Assembly: GCA_964614655.1 (NCBI GenBank)
Contig: CAZTPF010000002.1
Location: 1 to 64,000 of the forward strand
Source of the DNA: Casp-actino8 sp964614655
GTDB taxonomy: Bacteria > Actinomycetota > Acidimicrobiia > Acidimicrobiales > Ilumatobacteraceae
DNA length: 64,000 nt
Direction: 5' to 3'
Each line of letters opens with the position of its first letter. Positions within the stretch are counted from its first letter, which is position 1. A program made the translations under genes and the position numbers. The notes under the pieces are model-generated. The model did no database searches and was not told where the DNA came from. It worked only from the letters and a program-made list of their open reading frames with translations. Shown piece after piece: positions 24,298 to 33,678 of the stretch.

Positions 24298-25272
24298 CTA
24301 GTTGGACGTACTGGCGATGGCGGAGCGAATCTCGCCGACGATGTCGCGTTCGACCATGTCGGCGGCGACCTTGATCCCGTTCACGATCGCTCGGGCCGAC
24401 GACGACCCGTGGGAGATGATGCAGACTCCGTCGACGCCGAGGAGGATCGCTCCGCCAGTGGTGTCGGGATCGACGGATTCGTAGAGCGGAAGCAGAGCCG
24501 GCAACAGGACGTCGGCGTGCTCTTTGTATTCGGGCTTCGAGGCGAAGGCGTCCATGAGAGCGCGCACCAAGGTCTTCATGCCACCTTCCAACGTCTTCAA
24601 CACCACGTTGCCGGTGAAGCCGTCGGTCACGACGACGTCGACCGAATCGGACATCACGTCGCGACCTTCGACGTTGCCGATGAAGTCGATTCCGGGTGCG
24701 ACCGACAAGAGGTCGTAGGCCTCCTTGCGCAACGAGTCGCCCTTGCCCGGCTCTTCGCCGATCGAGAGGAGTCCGACGCGCGGCGAGGCGATCTCGTAGC
24801 GATGGCGAGCGTAAACCGAGCCCATCTGGGCGAACTGCACGAGCCAGTCGGCCTGCACTTCGGCGTTGGCGCCGGCGTCGAGCAGAACGGTCGGCGTGCC
24901 GCCGGGCACCGGGATGGGAGTGGCGATGGCCGGGCGACTGACTCCTTTGATGCGGCCCATTCGCAAGAGGGCCGACGCCATCGTCGCACCGGTGTTGCCG
25001 GCCGAGATCATCGCCGACGCCTTGGCGTCGCGCACTGCTTCGGCGGCGCGAACGAGTGTCGAATCCTTCTTGGTGCGAACCGACTTGCCCGGGTCGTCGT
25101 CCATCGCGATGAACTCCGACGCCGGAATCAGGGGGATGTCACCCCGGTCGGCGAGATCGGGCGGACCCACCAGCACGACGGGGATTCCGAGGGCAACGGC
25201 CTCACGAGCTCCGGCCAGGATCTCACCCGGGGCGCGGTCGCCTCCGAGGGCATCGACGGCGATCGGCAACAT
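24298..25272 (-). CDS. plsX: phosphate acyltransferase PlsX
   Basis: 324 residues. PlsX makes acyl-phosphate from acyl-ACP for phospholipid synthesis. Family motifs are IAVDALGGDRAPGEI at the N-terminus, SAGNTGATMASALL in the centre, DGFTGNVVLKTLEG and the C-terminal GVDGVCIISHGSSSARAI. It starts 40 bases after rpmF and lies 33 bases before acpP, the classic rpmF-plsX arrangement. Confidence 0.96.
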   Translation of the reverse strand: MLPIAVDALGGDRAPGEILAGAREAVALGIPVVLVGPPDLADRGDIPLIPASEFIAMDDDPGKSVRTKKDSTLVRAAEAVRDAKASAMISAGNTGATMASALLRMGRIKGVSRPAIATPIPVPGGTPTVLLDAGANAEVQADWLVQFAQMGSVYARHRYEIASPRVGLLSIGEEPGKGDSLRKEAYDLLSVAPGIDFIGNVEGRDVMSDSVDVVVTDGFTGNVVLKTLEGGMKTLVRALMDAFASKPEYKEHADVLLPALLPLYESVDPDTTGGAILLGVDGVCIISHGSSSARAIVNGIKVAADMVERDIVGEIRSAIASTSN

Positions 25273-25312
25273 GAACGTTCAGGCGGCGTATGTCCGAGGA
25301 CCGGACGTCGGC

Positions 25313-25489
25313 TCAGACTTCGACGGCGACGCGGTTCTTGTACCAGCCGCAGGCCTTGCACACCGTGTGCGGCAGCTTGGCCGATCCACAGCGCGGGCAG
25401 AGGCTGCGCGACGGGGAGCCCAACTTCCAGGCACCGGCGCGGTGGCTGCGGGACTTCGACTTCGACTTCTTCTTCTTGGGAACTGCCAC
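25313..25489 (-). CDS. rpmF: 50S ribosomal protein L32
   Basis: 58 residues from GTG 25489 (too short for many ORF lists). The N-terminus is VAVPKKKKSKSKSRSHR followed by a four-Cys zinc ribbon, CPRCG...CKACGWYKNR, so this is the zinc-binding form of bL32. It lies between the DUF177 gene and plsX, its conserved position. The full frame is intact to the TGA at 25313-25315. Confidence 0.95.
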   Translation of the reverse strand: MAVPKKKKSKSKSRSHRAGAWKLGSPSRSLCPRCGSAKLPHTVCKACGWYKNRVAVEV

Positions 25490-25571
25490 AGCGATCGTCT
25501 CCTCGTAACGGCCCTCCGAGGATAGCGGTGACCCGAGGCTCCGCCACCGGTCGACTCCGAGGCGGGAAGGC

Positions 25572-26087
25572 CTATTCGGGAAGCGAGTCCCGGAGTTCGG
25601 ACAACGCCGACCAGCGCGGGTCGAGGGTCTCGATGACGCACGAGCAGGACTCGGTCGACAGATCGGCGCCGCACACCGGGCAGAGCCCAGGACAATCGGG
25701 GCGGCACAGTGGGGCTTCGGGCACGTCGAGAAGCACCGACTCCCTGATCATGGGGCGCAAGTCGATCTGATCGTTCTCGATCGGGAAGGCGTCGGGGTCG
25801 GTGCGGGTCTCCTGGTAGGTCTCGTGAACACCGATCGTCAGTTCGCCCTCCACGTCACGCAGACAGCGCCGGCAGACCCCTCGCGTCGCGACCCTGATCG
25901 TCCCCGAGACGACCACGGCATCCGTCGTGCTCTCGCACGTGAGCTCGATCGAGATCTCGTCGTCGGCGGACAGGCGCTCCTCGTCGCCGAGATCGATGTC
26001 GACCGGAGGAACGTCGACCGAGAGGGCCTTGTGAGAACCGGGCCGACGAAGAAGTTCGAGAGCGTTGACGACGAGCGGACTGGCCAC
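25572..26087 (-). CDS. DUF177 (YceD) family protein
   Basis: 171 residues. The DUF177 family is encoded directly before rpmF in most bacteria and is linked to 23S rRNA accumulation in E. coli and plants. Two Cys clusters are visible: CRRCLRDVEG and CRPDCPGLCPVCGADL, the second a probable metal site. GTG 26087 begins seven bases after the SepIVA-like stop (26095) and gives the family N-terminus VASPLVVNALELLRRPG; the open frame upstream overlaps the previous gene and is not used. Confidence 0.88.
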   Translation of the reverse strand: MASPLVVNALELLRRPGSHKALSVDVPPVDIDLGDEERLSADDEISIELTCESTTDAVVVSGTIRVATRGVCRRCLRDVEGELTIGVHETYQETRTDPDAFPIENDQIDLRPMIRESVLLDVPEAPLCRPDCPGLCPVCGADLSTESCSCVIETLDPRWSALSELRDSLPE

Positions 26088-26094
26088 GCAGACC

Positions 26095-26742
26095 TCAGCG
26101 ATTGGCCGTGCTGTCCTGATCGAAGAATGCACTCGACGGATCAGGGTCGGTCGCGCCACCTGCGAGCGCGTCGCCCGCATAGGTGTCGTCGGAGTACATC
26201 TCGGGAAGGTTCTCGTCGTCGGCCCGCTGGTCGCCGATCGACAGGCGACGTCGACCCGTGGCCACCGTGCGGGCGAGCTTGTCGAGAAGGATCTCGAAAC
26301 TGGCCAGCCTCTGATCGAGGAAGTCTTCGGTCTCGAGCTTGAGACGCCGCGAATCGTCTTCAGCGGCCTCCATGATCTGGCGGGCCCGCTGCTCGGCGGC
26401 CCGCACGATCTCGGCGCGCTGGACGAACCGCTCGGCCTGCACCTTGGCGGCGTCGATGATCTCGTCGGCCTCGCGATAGGCGCGTTGCATGAACTCTTCG
26501 CGCTCTTTCATCATCCAGCGGGCCTGACGCAGTTCGTCGGGCAGGCGGCTGAGCGCGCCTTCGAGGAGCTCGATGATCTCGTCACGGTCGATTCGCGGTG
26601 TGGACGACAGCGGCATGTTGGGCGCAGTGGCGATGATGTCGATGGCCCGGCGCAACAGGATGCCCGAATCGCCCATGAGATCGTCGCTCCCGCGGTCGTA
26701 CGAACCGGTGTCGTCGTCGAAGTCGTCGAAATCCACGGTCAT
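26095..26742 (-). CDS. DivIVA-related septation protein, SepIVA-like
   Basis: 215 residues, almost all helix and acidic. A coiled-coil core (about 50-165: RIDRDEIIELLEGALSRLP, MMKEREEFMQRAYREADEIIDAAK, AERFVQRAEIVRAAEQRARQIMEAAE) follows a disordered Asp-rich start and precedes a low-complexity tail. Position between coaD and DUF177 and this pattern match mycobacterial Rv2927c/MSMEG_2416 (SepIVA), which localises to septum and intracellular membrane domain. Assignment rests on synteny plus coiled-coil pattern, so moderate. GAGAGG precedes the ATG. Confidence 0.7.
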   Translation of the reverse strand: MTVDFDDFDDDTGSYDRGSDDLMGDSGILLRRAIDIIATAPNMPLSSTPRIDRDEIIELLEGALSRLPDELRQARWMMKEREEFMQRAYREADEIIDAAKVQAERFVQRAEIVRAAEQRARQIMEAAEDDSRRLKLETEDFLDQRLASFEILLDKLARTVATGRRRLSIGDQRADDENLPEMYSDDTYAGDALAGGATDPDPSSAFFDQDSTANR

Positions 26743-26764
26743 CGGAGGACCCTCTCACTCATCG

Positions 26765-27277
26765 TCACGTTCGACGATCCGATCGCTGTCGAAGGATAGT
26801 CGCCACTTCGGTGGCGATCGGGGCAGGGAGCATGTGGTCGATTCGTCCTCCGTGAGAGCCGATTTCTCGGATGAAGCGACTGCTCACGAACGACACGTCT
26901 GGTCGAGCCGGCACGTAGACGGTGCGGACTCCCGACACCGAATGATTGGTGTGGGCCATCTGCTGCTCGACGTCGAAATCGGCCGCGGAGCGCAGACCCT
27001 TGACGATGAAGTCGGCACCGAGTTCGCGGGCGGCGTCGACAGCGAGTCCCGGACACGCCTCGACGCGCACGCCAGACAGGTGCGACGTGCAGACCTCGAT
27101 GAGTCGAACTCGATCGCGGAGATCGATCATTCCGGACGGCTTTCCCGGATTGTGCATCGCGGCCACGATCACCGATCCGAAGAGTTCGACGGCCTGCTCG
27201 ACCACGTCGAGATGACCGACGTGGAACGGGTCGAAACTCCCCGGATACAGGGCGACGAGAGTCGGTGAGCCGGACAT
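26765..27277 (-). CDS. coaD: phosphopantetheine adenylyltransferase
   Basis: 170 residues of the penultimate coenzyme-A synthesis enzyme. The nucleotidyltransferase motif is LYPGSFDPFHVGHLDV, and the second motif is SFVSSRFIREIG in place of ISSTLVRE-like forms. The GLRSAADFDVEQQMAHTN segment is the typical substrate loop. ATG 27277 has TACCTT (27286-27291) eight bases upstream, so it may head its own leaderless transcript even though rsmD lies only 20 bases before it. Confidence 0.97.
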   Translation of the reverse strand: MSGSPTLVALYPGSFDPFHVGHLDVVEQAVELFGSVIVAAMHNPGKPSGMIDLRDRVRLIEVCTSHLSGVRVEACPGLAVDAARELGADFIVKGLRSAADFDVEQQMAHTNHSVSGVRTVYVPARPDVSFVSSRFIREIGSHGGRIDHMLPAPIATEVATILRQRSDRRT

Positions 27278-27297
27278 ACGAACTCAAGGTACCGGTT

Positions 27298-27837
27298 TCA
27301 CACCTCGGGAACGTACCGAGCGAAGGTCACCCAGGTGCGTCCGTACCTTTTGGCCCGGATCTCTTCCCAGCCCGTCGGCAGCTCGACGGATCGATCGCTC
27401 TCCAGGACGACGATCGCTTCGGGCACCGCCACCGACGCAAGGGAACCGAGAAGTCGTGGCCACGCGTCGAAGCCGTACGGCGGATCCACGAGGATCAGAT
27501 CGACCTCTCGAAGAGTGCCGATCGTCGTGAAGACGTCGCCGGCGGACACCTTCGTCCGGTCGTCGAGCCCGAGCTTGTCGATGTTGGTGCGAATCGATCT
27601 CAACGCGTCACGATCTCGTTCGACGAACGTGCAACTTCGGGCACCCCGAGACAGAGCTTCGATGCCGAGCGCGCCACTACCGGCATAGAGATCGACCACC
27701 GAAGCGTCGTCGATGACACCGAGGCTCTCGAGGGCGTTGAACATGGCTTCGCGAACTCGATCGGTGGTGGGTCGCGTGGCCGATCCCGGCGGCGCCACGA
27801 TCGGACGACCGCGTAGCGTTCCGGCGACCACCCGCAT
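27298..27837 (-). CDS. rsmD: 16S rRNA (guanine966-N2)-methyltransferase RsmD
   Basis: 179 residues. The N-terminal MRVVAGTLRGRPIVAPPGSATRPTTDRVREAMFN is diagnostic, SAM motif I is VVDLYAGSGALGIEALSRGA, and the catalytic N-x-x-Y-type motif is LVDPPYGF. rsmD-coaD adjacency is widespread. ATG 27837 lies six bases from TAGGCT (27844-27849): leaderless, and divergent from the small zinc protein at 27884 with only 46 bases between starts. Confidence 0.95.
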   Translation of the reverse strand: MRVVAGTLRGRPIVAPPGSATRPTTDRVREAMFNALESLGVIDDASVVDLYAGSGALGIEALSRGARSCTFVERDRDALRSIRTNIDKLGLDDRTKVSAGDVFTTIGTLREVDLILVDPPYGFDAWPRLLGSLASVAVPEAIVVLESDRSVELPTGWEEIRAKRYGRTWVTFARYVPEV

Positions 27838-27883
27838 GACGTCAGCCTACGTAGATGCAGTCGTCGACTGGCAGACTCGACAC

Positions 27884-28060
27884 ATGTCGTCCGCCGTTCC
27901 TCCCGAAACGGAAATCGTGTGCGTCGACTGCGGTGGACGCTGCTTCCTGCTCACCCACCCGCGCGAGGACGGCACGTGGCTCGCCGGCGACGTGGTCGCC
28001 TATCGCTGCCAGGACTGCCTCGACCGGTGGGATCTGGAGTTGCCCCCGGCCGACGAGTGA
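27884..28060 (+). CDS. 58-residue CxxC zinc-ribbon-like protein
   Basis: A small acidic protein with two Cys pairs, CVDCGG (near residue 13) and CQDC (near 42), plus His/Cys between (CFLLTHP), suggesting a zinc ribbon. I recognise no named family. ATG 27884 follows CAGACT (27872-27877) by six bases with no ribosome-binding site, matching the leaderless pattern, which supports it as real. It is divergent from rsmD and convergent with the DUF2079 gene, from whose stop it is 37 bases away. Confidence 0.65.
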   Translation: MSSAVPPETEIVCVDCGGRCFLLTHPREDGTWLAGDVVAYRCQDCLDRWDLELPPADE

Positions 28061-28097
28061 CGTCATCGGGATCAGGCGGCCATTTCGGCCGTCGATT

Positions 28098-29642
28098 TCA
28101 GCCGGCGATGCGTCGGGCGACGACCACTCCCGAGTGGTCGAGAACGACCTCGAAATCTCCTCCACTCGTGATCTCGTCGAGAACCGGTTCGTACTCGGAA
28201 CTCACGTGATTGCGATCGACCACCACCCAGTCGATCGCTTCCGGAGTCGGGAGCCGGTACCCGTCGTCGACACCCCAGTACGACTCGACCCAAGGATTCG
28301 GCCAGTCGTAGATCTGTTCGCGTCGAGAGAGATGGGGAACGATCGTGTAGGTGGCCGTCACGGCGGCGTCGTCAGGAACCAACGCGACAGCGCGTCGCAG
28401 CACGTCGACGCGGGGAGAGTGCTTGGCCCACACGTAGGAATTGTCGGACCATGGAGAGTTCGACCAAGCGAGATTGCTCACGATCGACGACGCCAAGAGG
28501 ACGGCGACCAGCCAGCCGCGCCAGCGTCGAGAGCGCCAGACCAGCCGGGTGCCGTCGATCGCCGCCACCATCAACGGTGCGATCATCACCGAGGTGTACT
28601 GCCATCTGATCTGGCGGGCGTACGGACTCGTGCCGATCACACTCGCCAACATCTGCGGGGCCGCGACCAACAACTGAAGCGGAGCGAGCAACGGCGTGAC
28701 ACCGAGAGGAAGCAGAAGATCTCGGTAGAAGCGCAGCCGATCGGGTTGAGTCGCGTCCGAGATCACCCGCTGCGGACGACGAAGGATCTCGCCGACCACT
28801 TGAGTCGTGGTGTCGCCGTAGTTCCCGTAGTACGCCGACACGTAGAAGGGTTCGTCACCGCGGTTGAAGTGCGGGATGACGAAACGCGTGGAGACGACGT
28901 ACCACGCGACACCGGCGACGAACGTGTACACACCGGCACGTAGATCCACGCCGCGCGATCCGGCGACCGGGTCCCACGTGCGTTCTCTCAGAGCGGTGAA
29001 AATGCTCTTCAGATGGGGCGCTACCAGCACCACCCCGAGCATCGCGACGGCGAGGGCCGCGTCCTCGCGCATCGACAAGGCGAGCAGCAAGAAGAGCGCG
29101 AACCATCTCCATCGCCGAGTACGCGCGCACCACCACGCCGCGAGAAGCGGAGTGACGACGAGCGCTTCGGGATGGAAGTTCGCCCAGACGATCCACTGAA
29201 CCGGCGCGTACATCAAGAAGACCACGGCGAAGACGAAGCCCATCCACGGGGAGCCGAATCGATCACGAGCCAACAGGTGGACCGGTATCGCGCCGAGCCC
29301 CATCACCGAGGCCTGCACGACGTAGAGGAACGACGGTCCGGCGCCGAGCCAATAGAAGGGAGCGAAGAGAAAGGCCACCAGGTTGACGTGGTGGCCCCAG
29401 AATTCGAGTCCTCGAACCGTCACGAAGGTCTGTCCCCCGCGTGACACGAGCCAGAAACCCTGGTCGTAGATGCCCATGTCGTAGGCCCACGTGCCGAAGT
29501 TTCGGTGGTGGGCGACTCCGAGACGCCCGAACACGACGGCGAAGACGATCGCTCCGGCGAAACTCAGCCACGCAGCCGGATGAACCCTGCGCAGTCGGCT
29601 ACTCGTTCGTTCGCCGAGGGATCGCACCACGTCGCCGAGCAT
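28098..29642 (-). CDS. DUF2079 family multi-spanning membrane protein
   Basis: 514 residues with about nine to eleven hydrophobic helices in the first 400 and a soluble C-terminal part. N-terminal motifs AYDMGIYDQGFWL, GHHVNLVAFLFAPFYWL and the acidic SMREDAALAVAMLG (Arg-Glu-Asp) are typical of DUF2079, a GT-C-like fold family thought to be glycosyltransferases, though no activity is shown. Adjacent GTG 29645 and ATG 29642 are possible; ATG is chosen because TAGCCT (29650-29655) ends seven bases before it. It separates recG from rsmD. Confidence 0.8.
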   Translation of the reverse strand: MLGDVVRSLGERTSSRLRRVHPAAWLSFAGAIVFAVVFGRLGVAHHRNFGTWAYDMGIYDQGFWLVSRGGQTFVTVRGLEFWGHHVNLVAFLFAPFYWLGAGPSFLYVVQASVMGLGAIPVHLLARDRFGSPWMGFVFAVVFLMYAPVQWIVWANFHPEALVVTPLLAAWWCARTRRWRWFALFLLLALSMREDAALAVAMLGVVLVAPHLKSIFTALRERTWDPVAGSRGVDLRAGVYTFVAGVAWYVVSTRFVIPHFNRGDEPFYVSAYYGNYGDTTTQVVGEILRRPQRVISDATQPDRLRFYRDLLLPLGVTPLLAPLQLLVAAPQMLASVIGTSPYARQIRWQYTSVMIAPLMVAAIDGTRLVWRSRRWRGWLVAVLLASSIVSNLAWSNSPWSDNSYVWAKHSPRVDVLRRAVALVPDDAAVTATYTIVPHLSRREQIYDWPNPWVESYWGVDDGYRLPTPEAIDWVVVDRNHVSSEYEPVLDEITSGGDFEVVLDHSGVVVARRIAG

Positions 29643-29679
29643 CACGCGGAGGCTAGTCGTCGACTCGACACCCGGGTTC

Positions 29680-31836
29680 TCAGCTCTTGAAGAGGAACTC
29701 TTCGTCCTCCGGACTGAGGAACAGCTCGATCTCGTCGCGCAGATCGGGATGGCGTTCCAGGAACTCGTCCGAGTCGACGATCGCCTGGGCGGCGGCTCGG
29801 GCCATCTCCACCAACTCGCGATCCCGCCGCAGCGAGGCGAGACGCAGATCGCTCCTCCCCTTCTGCTCCTTGTTCATGAGAGTTCCCTCGCCGCGCAACT
29901 CGAGGTCGACCTCGGCGAGGAGGAAGCCGTCGTCGGATTCGACCAAAGCGTCGATGCGCGGGCTCGTCTCGGCGATCAAGGCGTCGTCGTCGGCCGACGT
30001 CACGAGCCAGCAGCTGGACTCGTACCGTCCGCGACCGACCCGGCCTCGCAACTGGTGCAACTGCGCGATACCGAAGCGATCGGCGTCGAGTACGACCATG
30101 ACGGTGGCGTTGGGGACGTCGACGCCGACTTCGATGACGGTGGTGGCGACGAGGACGTCGATCTCGCCGTCCCGGAAGCGGTTCATCACCGCGTCCTTGT
30201 CGGCCGACGACATGCGACCGTGCAGGAGGCCCAGTCGCAGACCCGACAATTCGCCGACCGCCAGTCGTTCGAGAGTTTCCTCGGCCGATGCGACTTCGAG
30301 TTTCTCGCTCTCTTCGATCAGTGGACAGACGACGTAAGCCTGTCGACCCTCGGCGATCCGGGTCTTCACGTCGTCCCACACTCGAGATTCGTCGTCTCCG
30401 GAGACCGCGTGTCGAGTCACGATCGGGGTTCGACCGGGTGGCTTCTCGTCGAGGACGCTCACGTCGAGATCGCCGTACACCGTCATGGCGGCCGTTCGCG
30501 GAATGGGAGTCGCCGTCATCACCAGAACGTCGGGAACCGCACCTCGGTCGCCCTTGTCGCGAAGAGCGGCCCTTTGCTCCACGCCGAATCGATGCTGTTC
30601 GTCGACCACCACGACGCCGAGGCTGTGGAACTCGACCGACTCCTGGATCAGCGCATGCGTGCCGATCACCAGGTCGACGGAACCGTCGGCCAGTCCGGCC
30701 AACACGTTGCGGCGACGTTCACCCGTGACCGAGTTGGTGAGCAATTCGACACGTACCGCGCGTTCGCCGAACAGATTCTCGGGGTCGGGCACGAGCAGAC
30801 CGTCGAGCAATGCCGAGACGCCGGCGGCGTGTTGCTCGGCCAACACCTCGGTCGGCGCCATCAAGGCGGCCTGGTGACGGCCGTCGACCGCAGTGAGCAT
30901 CGCAGTCACTGCGACCAACGTCTTTCCGGCCCCCACGTCTCCTTGAAGGAGGCGATGCATCGGAGTCGGTGAGCCCAGATCGGCGTCGATCTCTCCGATC
31001 ACCCGACGTTGCGCACCCGTCAGGGAATACGGCAACTGTTCGAGGAAGCGTCGGACGAGCGGACCGTCGACCACGTGTGCGACCCCGGTCGATTCGCGCT
31101 CGATCGCCCGCTTGCGCATCACCAACACGAGCTGGACACGCAGCAGCTCGTCGAACGCCAGACGTCGCCGAGCCATCTCCTTGGCTGCGAAGGACTCCGG
31201 GAGGTGGATCCCTTCCAACGCTTCGCTCCGCGAGACGAGTGAGTACTCCTGGCGTACGGCGTCGGGCAGAGGATCGGCGATCCCACGTGCACGGCTTCGC
31301 GACAAGGTCTCTTCGATCGCGCGCCGCACGACCCACGACGGCAGATCGATCTTCTCGCTCTGCGGGTACACGGCGACGATCGGACGCGGGCGCTCTCCCG
31401 GATCGCCCAGGACGTCGACGGTCGGGTTGGCCATCTGAAGGTCGCCGCGGAAGGACGAGACACGACCGTGGACGGCCACGAGCGAACCGAGGGCGAGCTG
31501 CTTCTCGCGCCAGGACTGGTTGAAGAACACGATCTTCAACGACCCGGTGTCGTCGGCCAGAGTCACGTTGACACGCGACGGACCGCGTCCACGAGGGGTC
31601 GCGCTCACCCGAACGACTTCGCCCACGACGAGGGCGTCGAGCCCCTCCGCTAATTCGCCGACGGTCGCCTCACGCGTTCGGTCGATCCATCGACGCGGAT
31701 AGTGCGACAGAAGCTGCAGGAGATCACCGATCCCGAATTTGGAGAAGTTCTCGAGCCTCTTGCCGGCTCCCACCGCCTTCAACCGCGACAGCGGCATCTC
31801 CGACAGTTCTCGGGACGTGATGGGCCGATCGGTCAC
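29680..31836 (-). CDS. recG: ATP-dependent DNA helicase RecG
   Basis: 718 residues. RecG remodels stalled forks and Holliday junctions. An N-terminal wedge/OB domain (VGEVVRVSATPRGRGPSRVNVTLADDTGSLKIVFFN) precedes the motor: Walker A LLQGDVGAGKTLVA, box VVVDEQHRFG, TATPIPRTAAMT, and the C-terminal VIEVGVDVPNATVM and QLRGRVGRG. GTG 31836 overlaps the stop of the FakA-like gene (GTGA), giving the RecG-like N-terminus; the frame stays open a further 16 codons upstream inside that gene. Confidence 0.97.
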   Translation of the reverse strand: MTDRPITSRELSEMPLSRLKAVGAGKRLENFSKFGIGDLLQLLSHYPRRWIDRTREATVGELAEGLDALVVGEVVRVSATPRGRGPSRVNVTLADDTGSLKIVFFNQSWREKQLALGSLVAVHGRVSSFRGDLQMANPTVDVLGDPGERPRPIVAVYPQSEKIDLPSWVVRRAIEETLSRSRARGIADPLPDAVRQEYSLVSRSEALEGIHLPESFAAKEMARRRLAFDELLRVQLVLVMRKRAIERESTGVAHVVDGPLVRRFLEQLPYSLTGAQRRVIGEIDADLGSPTPMHRLLQGDVGAGKTLVAVTAMLTAVDGRHQAALMAPTEVLAEQHAAGVSALLDGLLVPDPENLFGERAVRVELLTNSVTGERRRNVLAGLADGSVDLVIGTHALIQESVEFHSLGVVVVDEQHRFGVEQRAALRDKGDRGAVPDVLVMTATPIPRTAAMTVYGDLDVSVLDEKPPGRTPIVTRHAVSGDDESRVWDDVKTRIAEGRQAYVVCPLIEESEKLEVASAEETLERLAVGELSGLRLGLLHGRMSSADKDAVMNRFRDGEIDVLVATTVIEVGVDVPNATVMVVLDADRFGIAQLHQLRGRVGRGRYESSCWLVTSADDDALIAETSPRIDALVESDDGFLLAEVDLELRGEGTLMNKEQKGRSDLRLASLRRDRELVEMARAAAQAIVDSDEFLERHPDLRDEIELFLSPEDEEFLFKS

Positions 31837-33536
31837 TCGACGCCGAAGAGATAGGGATACAACGGCTGCGCGCCTCGATGGCACTCGACCTGCACCTCGG
31901 GACGTTCCTCGGCGAGCCAGGCGAGGATCGCGTCGGTGGCCGACGGTGTCGCATCGGCACCCTCGATGACCGTCACGATCTCGCGGTCTTCGGTGACGAT
32001 CGTCCGCAGGAGGCCGATCGCCGCGCCGTCGGGTGTTCCGGACACGGTGACGATCCCCTCACCCCGCACGAGGCCGATCCAGTCGCCCACCGTGACCGGC
32101 CCAGCGTCACTCGACGCGTCACGGACCGCCTGGGTGACGTCACCGGTGATCATGGCCCCGATGGCCGACGACATCGACGCCGCGTTCACGTCGGCGGTGG
32201 CTTCCGGGTCGTAGACGACGAGAGCCGCGAGCGCTTCGGGCATCGAACGAGTCGCGACCACGTGAACCGTCTTGGTGGTGAGCGCGTCGAGTTGCTCGGC
32301 CACCGGGATGATGTTCTTGTTGTTCGGCAGAACGATCACCTCGTCGGCGTTCACGCGCGTGACCGCATCGAGAAGTTCGGCCGTCGAAGGATTGAGAGTC
32401 TGCCCTCCGGTGACGATTCCCTGGACGCCGAGTTGGCCGAAGAGTTCTTCGAGTCCGCTTCCGCTGCACACCGCGACCACAGCAGTGGTGACTCGGGGAA
32501 GTCCGGACCACTTCGCATCACCGGTTTCGTCGCTCGACCCGTGGAGAGCATGTCGCTCGGCGACCTCTTCGAACAGATCGGTGACGCGGATCTGCTTCGG
32601 CCGTCCGCCGAGATCGATGGCCACCTCGATCGCAGCACCGATGTCGTTGGTGTGCACGTGGCAGTTCCAGAGCCCGTCTCCGCCGACGACCACGATCGAA
32701 TCGCCGATCTCGGCCCAATCGTTCTTGAATTCGCCGATACGTTCGTCGTCGAGGTGGAGGAAGTACATCACCTCATACCGGAGATCGGCCACCGACAGAT
32801 CGCCGTGGTCGTCGGGCGGCGCAAGTGACGACACGTCGAAAGCCGGTAGCTCCGTCGAGTCTCCGCCGATCGAATCCTCCGGTGTCGGGATCGGCTCACC
32901 GTCGACCACGTTGAGCGCGGCATCGAGCAAGAGGAGAAAGCCCGCACCTCCCGCGTCGACGACTCCGGCGTCCTTCAGCACCGGAAGCATCTCGGGAGTC
33001 CGGTCGAGCGCGCTACGCCCGGCGTCTCGTGCCGCTCGCAGAACCCCGGCCAACCCCGTCCCGTCGGCTGCGGCCTGACGAGCGGCTTCGGATGCTTCGC
33101 GAACGACGGTGAGGATCGTGCCCTCGATCGGCTTCACGACCGCCTGGTACGCCGATGTCGACGCCGCCGAGAGCGCCTCGGCCACTTCGGTCGCCGTGTG
33201 GGACGCGGCTTTCGACAGCCGCCCCGACAAGCCGCGCAGGATCTGGCTCAGGATCACCCCCGAGTTGCCGCGGGCGCCCATCAGCGAACCATGCGAAATG
33301 GCCTGGCACGTGGGCTCGATACCCTCGCCGGCTGCCTCCAGCTCGGCCACGACGGCGTCCAGAGTGCGAGCCATATTGGTCCCCGTGTCGCCGTCGGGGA
33401 CGGGGTACACGTTCAACCGGTTGATCCGAGGCGCATGGGCCTTGACGGCGTCCCGGAAGGTGACGACGGTCCGCCGGAGACGGTCGGCGTCGAACCTCTC
33501 GGATGGCTCGTCGGGTGCCAGCACGGGCGCGGTCAC
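31833..33536 (-). CDS. DAK2-domain protein, fatty-acid-kinase FakA-like
   Basis: 567 residues. The N-terminal DhaL/DAK2 domain has NVYPVPDGDTGTNM (Mg-ATP Asp residues), HGSLMGARGNSGVILSQILRG and DAGVVDAGGAGFLLLLD. A middle domain contains CHVHTNDIGAAIE and the C-terminal domain has LPNNKNIIPVAEQ. This is the FakA/YloV architecture: FakA phosphorylates fatty acids held by a FakB protein, none of which is encoded here. The rpmB-fakA-recG order is widespread. GTG 33536 lies six bases from TACGAT (33543-33548), a leaderless start. Confidence 0.9.
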   Translation of the reverse strand: MTAPVLAPDEPSERFDADRLRRTVVTFRDAVKAHAPRINRLNVYPVPDGDTGTNMARTLDAVVAELEAAGEGIEPTCQAISHGSLMGARGNSGVILSQILRGLSGRLSKAASHTATEVAEALSAASTSAYQAVVKPIEGTILTVVREASEAARQAAADGTGLAGVLRAARDAGRSALDRTPEMLPVLKDAGVVDAGGAGFLLLLDAALNVVDGEPIPTPEDSIGGDSTELPAFDVSSLAPPDDHGDLSVADLRYEVMYFLHLDDERIGEFKNDWAEIGDSIVVVGGDGLWNCHVHTNDIGAAIEVAIDLGGRPKQIRVTDLFEEVAERHALHGSSDETGDAKWSGLPRVTTAVVAVCSGSGLEELFGQLGVQGIVTGGQTLNPSTAELLDAVTRVNADEVIVLPNNKNIIPVAEQLDALTTKTVHVVATRSMPEALAALVVYDPEATADVNAASMSSAIGAMITGDVTQAVRDASSDAGPVTVGDWIGLVRGEGIVTVSGTPDGAAIGLLRTIVTEDREIVTVIEGADATPSATDAILAWLAEERPEVQVECHRGAQPLYPYLFGVE

Positions 33537-33625
33537 AGCCCGATCGTACCCCTCCCGGCCAGGTCATCGCTGTTTGTGATCGCTGTCATCACCCTCATCA
33601 CTTGGGGTGGCCGAACGACCCCCGG

Positions 33626-33631
33626 TAGCAT
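33626..33631 (+). promoter_or_regulatory. -10 element of rpmB
   Basis: TAGCAT; initiation near 33638 would give a leader of about 41 bases before the rpmB ATG. rpmB, like rpsP, seems to be leadered, unlike most units here. Confidence 0.35.
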
Positions 33632-33678
33632 TCGAACGCTGTCACGGCCCCGCCTCGGGCCCGAAAGTGAGATCGATC

